From assembly GCA_003550305.1 (NCBI GenBank), contig QKYT01000206.1, positions 3,233 through 33,152 on the forward strand: a stretch of DNA of 29,920 nucleotides, in the 5' to 3' direction. This DNA comes from Glomus cerebriforme. Lineage: Eukaryota > Glomeromycota > Glomeromycetes > Glomerales > Glomeraceae. A program made the position numbers and the translations under genes. The notes under the pieces are model-generated. The model did no database searches. It saw nothing but the letters and a program-made list of their open reading frames with translations, and was not told where the DNA came from. This document shows positions 22,141 to 29,920 of the stretch, in pieces (the stretch's first letter is position 1; every line of letters starts with the position of its first letter).

Positions 22141-22424
22141 TATTTTCATATTTTTATTTATATATTTTAATTAAATAAATTAAAAAATAAATATAATTTT
22201 AAAAAAAATATTTGCTAAAATACTTAATTTTTAAAAATAATTAAAATTATAATTTTATATAAATTTAATTAAATTTACTAAATAAAAATTATAAGTTATA
22301 TATAATATATAATATTTGAAGTTCTATTTAATTACATAATATAACTATAAAAAAAAAAATTTTTTATATTAACTAGTATTATATTAGAACTAATAATTGC
22401 TATGATAATAATTATAATTAAGTT

Positions 22425-22818
22425 TAGGGATGGGAGCGACTTGTTCGGCTCAATTTCGGCTCACCATCGGCTTCACTTCTACTTTCATTAAAAAAAAGTG
22501 AGCTACATGCATCAAATTAAAGACACAGGTAGCTCATGTGATGATGATCAATTAAGAAAATTTTGATTGGTCATCAAACAATAGTTGATCCATGATCATC
22601 ATAATTTTGACATCGATCCTATTTCAAGCTGACTTTTGAAGCGGTTCAGTTCAAGTTTAATGAAATAATTTTTAATCTATAAATTTTCTTTTTTTTTATT
22701 TATTTTAAAAGAATAAGTACTTCTTTTAATTCTAATAGATTTTTAGCCCATATTAATTTAAAATCTGCTAGATATAAAAATTTCTCAAAATCACGTGATT
22801 CGAGCTGACCCATCCCTA
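22425..22818. mobile_element. hAT-type MITE, 394 bp, 8-bp target duplication
   Basis: The ends are TAGGGATGGG at the left and CCCATCCCTA at the right, a perfect 10-bp inverted repeat. They are flanked by the exact 8-bp direct repeat ATTAAGTT (22417-22424 and 22819-22826). An 8-bp duplication with short TIRs of this kind marks the hAT superfamily. Subterminal GAGC/GGCTC and TGATGATCA motifs occur on both sides. It contains no transposase frame. The exact duplication suggests fairly recent insertion compared with the surrounding eroded repeats. Confidence 0.9.
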
Positions 22819-22826
22819 ATTAAGTT

Positions 22827-23389
22827 TACTTATCAAATTAGTAGATTTTAATAGTATAGTATATGTAAACCTGTAAAACTGCCAAAACTAGTTTTGCAAA
22901 ATCATCAAGAAATGCTAAAATTGCAAAATCTATTAAAAAATTGCAAAATTACTAAAACTTACAAAATTGTTTCAATATTTTAGTAATACTTTCTATATGA
23001 TTTATCATCGTTTTCAAAATTGTGTATGCAGTATCGATCATCTGATTAAAAAAAACCCAAATTTTTGCTGAATATTTTGAACTTAACAATTTAAAGTGTT
23101 CTACTTTTGTGATTACTTACAATTTTCCAGCAGTATTTGTGTATGTATATTTGTTCACAGCTTATTATGTACTATTTGAAGTTTCTTTTACTTAAAGTTT
23201 GAGATTACTATGATTACTGGTGATTATTAGTAATTATCAGTCTTTATCTTTCTTTTAAATTCTAAGTTTCAGTTGCTTTTTTTTTTAGTTTTTAATGGTG
23301 AATAACTGTTTTCCTCTTGATATAACAGGTATAACAAGAAAAAAAATATGTCACACTAGTATTGGTGTCAGGGTTTTATGAGTAAATTT
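22827..23389. other. intergenic DNA with hAT-like subterminal motifs
   Basis: A patch at 22870-22965 has repeated GCAAAAT, CTGCCAAAACTAG and TGCTAAAATTGC motifs like those inside the ends of the 23936-25371 element, but without TIR or duplication here. The rest is featureless. No gene is seen. Confidence 0.4.
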
Positions 23390-23740
23390 CAAATTTTTTA
23401 GATATTATAGATTTATTNTTATTTAACNTAATTTTAACACTTTGGTAAATTAAACTGGTTNCAAAAAACTATGTAGAAGTTGTTATAATTTTTAAAATTC
23501 AAAAATTTAATGAATATTAGTAAAACTATTGGTATTTTGCATAACTATAGATTTTATTTTTAATACAGATATTTTATAAACTACTTCAATGAAACTAAAC
23601 TGGTTTTGAAACTAAACAAAGTGTTTTGTAGGTATTGTAGGTACAAAAATATTTAAGATTTTAAATTTTATTAAATTAGTGGTTATATTTGAGAATCTTG
23701 AGTATGATATTAATGCTATCTACTTTCTCCTTTTTTATTT
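23390..23740. repeat. diverged relatives of the 600-1210 tandem array
   Basis: Two loosely similar half-units occur: AATTTTAACACTTTGGTAAATTAAAC with TATTTTGCATAACTATAG, then TGAAACTAAACTGG with TTGTAGGTATTGTAGGTA and AAATTTTATTAAATTAG. Order and motifs resemble the 171-181 bp units at 600-1210. Three undetermined bases lie here (23418, 23428, 23461). Confidence 0.4.
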
Positions 23741-24193
23741 AAAAATTTCAGAGAAAAAAAAATTTTAATTTGATATTTTAAAGACTAGAAGTTTGATATA
23801 ATTTAATTTAGAGTTGTAAAAAAAATTTTGGCTTATAAAACATAAAATAAAATGAGAATTTTATAAAAATATTTACGTGTAAAAATTTTAATTATTAAAT
23901 ATCATGTGATTATCACAATATCTCATTGGCCCAATTAAGGTTGCTTGCCGAAACCCATCTGACTTAATACGAAATGCTGAAACTCTTATATAGTAGTGAA
24001 ATGCCAAAATGCCAAAACTTGCCAAAACTGCTGAAACTTGTAAAACTGCGAAACCTTATTTATCCATAGTTTCGGCATAATAAATAGTAATATTTTATAT
24101 AAGTTTCGGCATAATTTTGGCATTCCTTATTTTTTCATTTACATGTAATTAAAAACTAACATTCTGTTTTATTGTTTTATTGTATTATTTGTA

Positions 24194-24608
24194 ATATTTT
24201 TATTTTATTNTAATAANAATAAAAATTTCTAATCAATGATATGCCTTTAAGTTCATGTCCTAAAAGTAAAAAAATATATATATTTCTTTGACGCAATTAA
24301 GTATAACTCCCCATCATTCAAAAGTCTGACAACCTAAAAAAATAAAACAAAGAAAGAAATATTAATATGTTTCTTTAATATTTTAAGAAATACTTCCCCT
24401 NATATTTTTATTTTATTGTAATAACAATAAAAATTTCTAATCAATGATATGCCTTTAAGTTCATGTCCTAAAAGTAAAAAAATATATATATTTCTTTGAC
24501 GCAATTAAGTATAACTCCCCATCATTCAAAAGTCTGACAACCTAAAAAAATAAAACAAAGAAAGAAATATTAATATGTTTCTTTAATATTTTAAGAAATA
24601 CTTCCCCT
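24194..24608. repeat. 207-bp direct tandem duplication, apparently exact
   Basis: Copy one (24194-24400) and copy two (24402-24608) are the same apart from undetermined bases at 24210 and 24217; a single N at 24401 lies exactly at the junction. Perfect identity next to eroded sequence means a very recent duplication or an assembly artefact, for example a doubly placed contig end. Confidence 0.85.
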
Positions 24609-24684
24609 CTTCCTTTAATTTACATTCAAAGCCTATATTTCTTTAATATTGAAAACACATAACACATCTTTACCTAAAAATAAA

Positions 24685-25000
24685 AGAAAAATGGCGTTAA
24701 TGTTTCCCATTATACAACAGCANACCACCCAATAACACCTACCNGCATACTNCAAGAGAAAGTCAGAAATCTAAAAATGAAAGCAGAATGGAGTTAATGT
24801 TGTTTCATAACTCCATTATGCAACCATATATCCACCCAAACACCTACCTGCATATTCCACTTCAAGAGAAAGCCAGAAATCTAAAAAAATAAAAAAAANG
24901 AGTTCGTTAATATTGTTTTATAATGCTATTTCATATTATATACCCTTCCAAACCTAACTTATCGCATGCTTCACTCTAAGGAAGGATAAACTTGGCTTAC
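24685..25000. repeat. degenerate tandem repeat, about 115 bp, 2.5 units
   Basis: Units share ATGG(C/A)GTTAATGTT, then ATTATGCAAC-like, then CACC(C/A)A, CACCTACC(T)GCATA, CAAGAGAAAG(T/C)CAGAAATCTAAAAA. They start near 24691, 24789 and 24900; the third is diverged (GTTCGTTAATATTGTTT and CGCATGCTTCACTCTAAGG). Ns at 24723, 24744, 24752 and 24899 lie at positions where units differ. Confidence 0.7.
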
Positions 25001-25379
25001 TTAAATTTGCCAAAACTCATCTGAAAAGCCATCCTTAATTCATTCTAACGGAATCCACATCTAGTAGAATGCCCCTAAAGAAAAAAAATAAATAATAAAA
25101 GTCTTATTTTTTTTTAAGACTTTTTTTTTAAAAATTATGATTAACCGATCAGATTGTCAGATTGATAAATCAGATCAATAAGTCACTTGACTGATACCGA
25201 TACTGAAACTATATGTATATCATATGATATACTATGCTGAAATGTGAAACAGTTTCAGCAGTTTTGGCAGTTTCAGCATTTTGACATTTTAGTGTGATTT
25301 TGTGAAACCAGTTTTGGCAGTTTTGCATATGCCATCCTGCCGAAACCCTCTAGTTTCGACAAGCAACCTTAGGCCCAAT

Positions 25380-25669
25380 TTATTTGTTAATTATCTGACT
25401 GGTATTCTTAATGGATATTCAAATTTTATGCATGATCAACACTGCATACACCATTTTGAAAATGGCGATAATTATAATTTTGATATTTAAATTATTTTAT
25501 AAAATCTGATCTTTAATTATAAGTATATCTGTAAAATAAAAACAAAATACAGAAAAAAACAAAAGTTATTTGATTATTTAAGACAGAATAATTGCTTTAT
25601 ATTATTAATTAAAATTTAAAATATTTTTTTATTATTTAGCTAAAAATGAATTTTAAATTATATTAAGAA
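25380..25669. other. AT-rich DNA between the hAT element and repeat R2
   Basis: No gene, RNA or repeat could be recognised in these 290 bases. Confidence 0.5.
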
Positions 25670-25870
25670 TAAACATCAAACTTAAACTTCAGAAAAAGAC
25701 TTTTTCTATTATTTCAAGCTAATGTAATAACTCTATGAAAAGTATTTTGACTTTTAAAAAAACTTCACACTAGGTTAATTTTTGAATCTATCAAAAGCAA
25801 TCACAAGTCTTACTTTTCTATCTTGTATTCATAAAAAATATCAAACAGTCCTTTAGATATTGTTAATATC

Positions 25871-26448
25871 AGTTCTTTAGTATTTAATAAATAAACGGTA
25901 TATTTAATTATGTAAGCAGAAGGTTATTATGTATTATAAATTTAAATGTATATANATATCGAACAATAAATAAATATCATTAAATCATAAATAAAATTAA
26001 ACAGTATATTAACTTTAAATTCAATCAGACGTGAATAAAGTATAGTGACCCTGGGCTCATACAATCAGATATAAATAAAGAATTTATTACAATTTAATAT
26101 AACACTTGGTTAATTTTAATTTATAGTTTAAATATCTTTATTAAAACTTAATCAAAAACCTTGTCTAAAACTTAATGTCTAAATTTAATCTTTTACATAA
26201 AAAAATAGAACACTTATTTATAATAAAAAAAACTAAACTAAAAATGTTTAACATGTTTACCATATTAAACATGTTAACTATATTAAATATGTTAAACATA
26301 TTGGGTATAGTTAACATGTTAAACATATTACACATGTTAAATATATCACACATGTTAAACATATTAAAGTGTTTAACATTTTGAACATGATCATCTGGTT
26401 TTGTCACGTGATCAATATAACGATCGATCGATCAATTTTCACTGTGAC
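25871..26448. mobile_element. insertion within repeat R2 copy B, type unknown
   Basis: The segment is defined by comparison with the uninterrupted copy at 21736-22140. No matching terminal inverted repeats are seen. A part starting TGTTAATATC (25861) and ending ATATAACA (about 26104) has the TGTTA...TAACA ends of some LTRs plus AATAAA-like signals, but lacks a matching duplication. The right part is the GTTAAACAT minisatellite, then a GC-richer tail with CACGTGATC and GATCGATCGATC. One N lies at 25955. Confidence 0.4.
26244..26392. repeat. palindromic minisatellite of AACATGTTAAACATATT type
   Basis: About ten imperfect units of 12-18 bp built from AACATGTT and AACATATT follow each other. Because the core AACATGTT is its own reverse complement, both strands stay open in one frame and spell Asn-Met-Phe/Leu/Ile repeats (80 and 69 codons), which I read as an artefact of the repeat. 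AACATGTTAACTATA at 26268-26282 and its exact reverse complement at 26306-26320 would give a 15-bp hairpin with a 23-nt loop. Confidence 0.75.
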
Positions 26449-26734
26449 AATATCAACTTGAAATAAAATTTAAGTGACTGGAAATTAATAAAGACCTGAT
26501 TTATGAAAAAACTTAGTAAACCAAAAATTATTATACTTTTTAAAGCTTTTTAGTTAATTTCAGTAACATAAAAACACTTGTTCTAAGACTAAAAAATTAC
26601 TTTCTTAGTGTAAAATAGCAAAAAAAACAACTTTCTTTCCTAAACTTCTTGGAAAAAATAGACTTAGAGATCAGCAGGAAGAGTTGTCTTTTCAAAAAAA
26701 AAAAATAATAAAATAAAATTATTTTTTTTTTTTC

Positions 26735-27235
26735 AAAAACAAAATGAACTAATAAACTTTATTAAATTAATTTATATTTTATAAATAACAACTACCTAAC
26801 TAAAACTATTTTTGAAATATATCCTCTTATTCCAAATCAAAGCAAAAATATATTGCTTATCACACTTACATCATATAGGTTCTCAAAGTAAGATCACATT
26901 ATTGAGTCTCCTTAAATAAAATATACTCTAAATCTTCTCCATATCCTAGTGCCAGATACTAATAAACAATCCCTTCAATCAGTCTACTCAAATCTTCTTT
27001 CAAATATAATACCCTATATCCAGTCCACTTAAATCTCCTTTTAATTCCAATAGGTCTTCAAATTAGCACAAAATATTAATAAATTTCTAGAAACTGATTG
27101 CTAGTATCAATTTTTAAAATACAAAATACACTATTGCAAATACTAGGATTTTTAAACTAATATGAAATGTTTTAAGTAAATTTAAAAAATCTGGCTATAG
27201 TATCAGCTTTAGAAAAAAGAGACTACATCAGAAAA
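26735..27235 (-). repeat. dispersed repeat R1, copy B
   Basis: This is the second copy of the repeat at 20384-20870, with the same landmarks in the same order and again starting after a T-run (about 26720-26733). Here it follows repeat R2 by about 45 bp, whereas at the other locus R1 precedes R2 by about 865 bp, so the two loci are not a simple duplication. Confidence 0.6.
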
Positions 27236-27840
27236 TTTTTTAATGTAAAAATTTGCATAAATTTACATGGTATAATATTTTGTAAGTTTTCAAACCTGTC
27301 ACAAGTTTTTGTAAATATAATATTATATAACTTTTTGTAATATTTCACAATTATACATTTTGTAATATTAAGTAATTTTACGATGCATAATATTTCAAAA
27401 TTTTACGTAAATGTAATATTTCATAAATATTCATAATATTTTAAAAATATATATTTACGTAAAATTAAGTAATTTTATGTATTGTAAAATTACTTAATAT
27501 TACAAAATATAATTCTTTAAAATTTTCCAGCACCATCACAAAGATAATACTCCATACCTTTTCATAATATTTTTTGATAATGGTAATTAATATTATGTTT
27601 TTACAATTATAGGTAATACTTTTATAATTTTACATTTTTAAATAGTATAATATTTGGTAAATTATATATAAATTTACAAAAAGGAGGTAATTTTATTAGA
27701 TCTTTTGTAAAAAAATACAAATATTTTGTAATATCTAGATATACAATTCACGTAAAAAATAATGAGAAAATAATTTAATATGAAAAATTTTTAAAATTTT
27801 CTGCAATATTTAACTTACAAAAAAATTGTATCACAAGATT
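27236..27840. repeat. AT-rich palindromic region with repeated TTTGTAATATT motif
   Basis: GTAATATTAAGTAATTTTAC at 27362-27381 has its exact reverse complement at 27484-27503. Inside, ATTTTACGTAAAT and ATTTACGTAAAAT are also inverted. Together about 27340-27525 could form one long hairpin. Variants of TTTTGTAATATT occur on both sides. It may be a foldback element, but ends and duplications are not clear. No gene is seen. Confidence 0.6.
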
Positions 27841-28090
27841 ATACAGTAAATATGTTTATTTATAATAATCAGCACTGTTTTTGTTTTACTTACATTTTGT
27901 CAAGAGTTACACATGATACAAAATAGTCTATATTACACTAAAATAACGCCATACTTTAATAACCTCTTTGTGAAAAAATAATGTCCATGATGCTCATACT
28001 CTACATGAACTAACTTCTATTCTGCTCTCTACTATTTATAAATATGTCAAAAAATTCAAAAATAATATTACTTTAGACCTCTTACCTTAA

Positions 28091-28836
28091 ACTGGCAGGC
28101 CAAAGAAATTTTCTCCTAAAAAATACCATTATCTTGGTCAGCTCATTTTCAAAAACAAATTCTCTACAACTTCTGAACTTGCTAATCTGTTAAATGTTAA
28201 ATATCCAAACCTTGATATAGCTAAACATACAGTACTTTATGAACTTCATAACTTTAATTATATTAGTACAGTTCCCAAATCTATCACTTTTCTTACAAAT
28301 AAACACAAGCAAAAGCATATTGAATTTGCTATGAAATATAGAAGACAAAACTGGGATAAGGTTATTTTCTCTAATGAAATCACTATTCAGATATTTAAAA
28401 ATACTCAAAAAGTATTTTACAAGGCTGGAACAAAACCTCCTCAAAAGCCTATGATTAAGCATCTGTATAAGGTTTATGTGTGGGATGTTTTTTTAATAAA
28501 AGGTTGAATTGGTTTTCTCATATTTACTGGCATTATGGATGATGTATTCTATCGTGAAATCTTAAATAAAAATCTCTTTAAAAATGCTAGGTCTTCTAGC
28601 AGAACAATGACTCAAAATATTTAGCTAAAAAAACCAAAAAACTTTTTACAGATCATTGTCCAAACATGCTGGATTGACTATCAAATAGCTCTAACCTCAA
28701 TTCAATCAAAAATTTATGGTCCATTTTGAAAAGGTGGATTGAGAAGGGTGTTAACAAACTAGTAGCTGAAAAAAAATCAGTTATTATTAAAATTTTTTGT
28801 GAAACAATTTAACAAGAATAGGACAAAATTGAATCT
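28091..28836 (+). pseudogene. Tc1/mariner transposase pseudogene
   Basis: The first frame (28091-28507) reads TGRPKKFSPKKYHYLGQLI as the linker between DNA-binding helices, then NLDIAKHTVLYELHNFNYI, then the catalytic-domain start HIEFAMKYRRQNWDKVIFSNE, FYKAGTKPP and KHLYKVYVWDVF before a TGA at 28505. Reading goes on as IGFLIFTGIMDDVFYREIL with a TAG near 28620, then shifts frame and ends LSNSSNLNSIKNLWSILKRW, the usual DLNPIENLW region. The first catalytic Asp in FSDE is Asn here, and the second (QDNAPxH) block is destroyed. Stops, a frameshift and lost catalytic residues show it is dead. It is unrelated by its visible end to the 433-bp MITE. Confidence 0.88.
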
Positions 28837-29018
28837 AAAATCTTTTTAATTTAATTTATAGTATGCCAATAAGATTAGAACAGATAATTGAATATAATGG
28901 TAATAAGATTAATTACTAAATAATTTGAACAATATTTTAATAGTATAATGAAGAACATTTTAATTTTTTACATATTTTTAATTTTTATTTGTTGAATAAT
29001 TAATAAAAATATAATTTT

Positions 29019-29039
29019 CATTACTTTTTGTACGAACTG
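29019..29039. repeat. probable right terminal repeat of the Tc1-like element
   Basis: Read on the minus strand the sequence is CAGTTCGTACAAAAAGTAAT followed by G, preceded by TA (29040-29041). CAGT next to TA about 200 bp beyond the transposase relic fits a Tc1/mariner terminus. The partner end was not found: TA-CAGTAAATATG at 27842-27854 is in the right place but matches only over the first four bases. Confidence 0.45.
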
Positions 29040-29041
29040 TA

Positions 29042-29313
29042 TATATATATAAATTATAAATAATAAAAAATAAAAATATATTTAGAATGTAAAAGAAGTA
29101 AAAGAAAGTATTATTAGTTTTAGTATTATTAGTATATAATTAGTAATATAAGTATCGCAGTTAGTATTAGGATATAAGATAAAAGTAAAAGAAATGTAAT
29201 TAGTAGTAAAAAGAAATATAATAATAGTATTAGTATCATTAGTATTAGATTATAAGTAAAAAAAAAAAGAGGTAAAAAAACATAATTAGTAATACAAAAA
29301 AGAATAAATGTAT
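29042..29313. repeat. simple-sequence region, AGTATTAGTA and poly-A rich
   Basis: The region is low complexity with AGTATTAGT, TAATTAGTA and A-run motifs, some shared with the minisatellite at 29698. No gene is seen. Confidence 0.5.
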
Positions 29314-29676
29314 ATCTCGCAGGGGTGCGACATCATTATTCATCGCTTCCAATTTGTCACCTCCATGTCACACCCTCTGACTTTCATTTTTACTATTTAT
29401 TCTAGGAACAGAATTTTTTTAAGGTGTGAAATCCTATTTGTCACATATTAATCGTCATACTCTTAATTTTGGCCGAAAACTTTAATTCTGGCCAGAATTT
29501 CTATTTTTGAATATTAGGTAACATTATACGAACCAAAAAAAGGCAATTTTGTTTCTCTTCAAAATCGAAATTTAGGTTACACGAGACTTTCAAAAAGGAA
29601 ATTTTCTAAGTTTGGCCGGAATTACCGAATTAGGAACACCCGGCGATATATAAATGTCTCACCCTCATGCTAGATC
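29314..29676. mobile_element. candidate TIR element, about 363 bp
   Basis: The left edge reads ATCTCGCAGGGGTGCGACAT and goes on to CATCGC. The reverse complement of the right edge reads ATCTAGCATGAGGGTGAGAC and goes on to TATCGC. Both arms are 33 bp and clearly related with small gaps. It is GC-richer than its surroundings and sits inside simple repeats. Interior TTTGGCCG/CTGGCCAGAATT motifs resemble those in the 433-bp MITE. I could not define a target duplication, so the limits are tentative. Confidence 0.45.
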
Positions 29677-29697
29677 CAGATTTACCCTAAAAAAAAA

Positions 29698-29920
29698 TGT
29701 AATTAGTAATAGAAAAAAAATGTAATTAGTAATAAAAAAAAATATAATTAGTAATAGAAAAAAAATGTAATTAGTAATAAAAAAAAATATAATTAGTAAT
29801 AGAAAAAAAATGTAATTAGTAATAAAAAAAAAATATAATTAGTAATAGAAAAAAAATATAATTAGTAATAGAAAAAAAATATAATTAGTAATAGAAAAAA
29901 AATATAATTAGTAATAGAAA
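29698..29920. repeat. minisatellite, about 23-bp unit, reaches window edge
   Basis: About ten units of the form GTAATTAGTAATAGAAAAAAA plus one or two bases run to the end of the window. Units alternate TGTAATTAG and TATAATTAG, and AATAG with AATAA, with the A-run varying by one base. The same TAATTAGTAATA core occurs singly at about 29283-29295, left of the candidate TIR element, so that element may have landed in the array. Confidence 0.85.

Larger units (their letters stand above)
23936..25371. mobile_element. non-autonomous hAT-type element, 1436 bp, 8-bp target duplication
   Basis: The left end TAAGGTTGCTTGCCGAAAC and the reverse complement of the right end, TAAGGTTGCTTGTCGAAAC, differ at one of 19 bases. 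Flanks are the exact 8-bp repeat GGCCCAAT (23928-23935 and 25372-25379), as for hAT elements. Both ends carry many subterminal TGCCAAAACT, TGCTGAAACT and TTTCGGCA motifs in opposite orientation (about 23980-24120 and 25230-25340), probably transposase-binding sites. The interior has an exact 207-bp duplication and about 115-bp degenerate repeats, but no transposase frame. The TIR differs from that of the 394-bp MITE, so this is another family. Confidence 0.88.
25670..26690. repeat. dispersed repeat R2, copy B, with a 578-bp insertion
   Basis: This is the second copy of the repeat at 21736-22140. Its left half runs to about 25864 and its right half resumes at about 26449 with AATATCAACTTGAAATAA. 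The intervening 578 bp (25871-26448) is absent from copy A. The direct repeat AATATC flanks it on both sides (25865-25870 and 26449-26454) and could be a 6-bp target duplication. Confidence 0.55.

Noticed and set aside
24194..25000. CRISPR-like array
   Set aside because: The repeats are long, adjacent without unique spacers, and lie in a eukaryotic transposon.
25302..25490. 62-codon plus-strand frame
   Set aside because: It begins inside the right end of the hAT-type element and runs across the target duplication into AT-rich DNA; no motif.
25861..26104. Solo LTR with TGTTA...TAACA ends
   Set aside because: The termini fit, but the flanks (GATAT and CTTGG) do not form a duplication and no primer-binding site or second LTR is seen.
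26165..26407. Asn/Met/Phe-repeat protein on the minus strand (and 26175-26384 on plus)
   Set aside because: Both frames come from a self-complementary minisatellite; protein-like regularity is forced by the DNA repeat.
28190..28462. 90-codon minus-strand frame
   Set aside because: It is antisense to the transposase pseudogene, whose plus-strand frame carries the recognisable motifs.
17756..29920. tRNA or rRNA genes in the gene-poor half
   Set aside because: No cloverleaf with the usual GGTTCGAATCC-type arm and no rRNA-like conserved block was seen; composition is far too AT-rich over most of it.

Overview
The window looks like nuclear DNA of a very AT-rich fungus with many short introns, most likely an arbuscular mycorrhizal fungus (Glomeromycotina, Rhizophagus-like). 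This rests on the base composition, the 61-130 nt GT-AG introns that must be removed to join conserved domains, the fungal/eukaryotic gene set, and the load of small TIR elements. The species call is inference. No bacterial, organellar or viral gene was seen.

The left 17.8 kb is gene-rich. In order it holds: a possible C-terminal gene fragment (3-113, +); a repeat-filled gap; an OS-9/Yos9 ER lectin (2099-4023, +, six exons); an RNPS1-type SR/RRM splicing protein (4203-5282, +, five exons, with a start codon apparently split by an intron); an Erd1-type EXS membrane protein (6170-7556, -, four exons); a NIPA-type Mg2+ transporter (8359-9842, +, six exons); a Golgi pH regulator GPHR/GPR89 (11019-12783, -, three exons); and an NBAS/Sec39-type tethering-complex subunit (12934-17755, +, three exons). 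GPHR and NBAS are divergent, with only 150 bp between their start codons, and probably share a promoter. I assembled exons by hand from reading frame, GT-AG sites and family motifs; every model closes in frame.

Four of the six full genes serve the ER-Golgi system: OS-9 in ERAD glycan reading, Erd1 in Golgi phosphate recycling and ER retention, GPHR in Golgi acidification, and NBAS in Golgi-to-ER vesicle tethering. RNPS1 acts in splicing and exon-junction complexes. NIPA moves Mg2+ across membranes.

The right 12 kb (17756-29920) has no intact gene that I can support. It holds a 433-bp Tc1/mariner-type MITE (TA duplication), a 394-bp hAT-type MITE (8-bp duplication), a 1436-bp hAT-type non-autonomous element (8-bp duplication) containing an exact 207-bp tandem duplication and most of the window's N bases, a decayed Tc1/mariner transposase pseudogene, diverged copies of two dispersed repeats, palindromes, and a minisatellite that runs off the right edge. 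I found no clearly new multi-gene system. The most unusual signals are the split start codon of the RNPS1 gene, which is a start-stop (ATG TGA) when unspliced, the GPHR/NBAS divergent promoter, and the nested element structure on the right.
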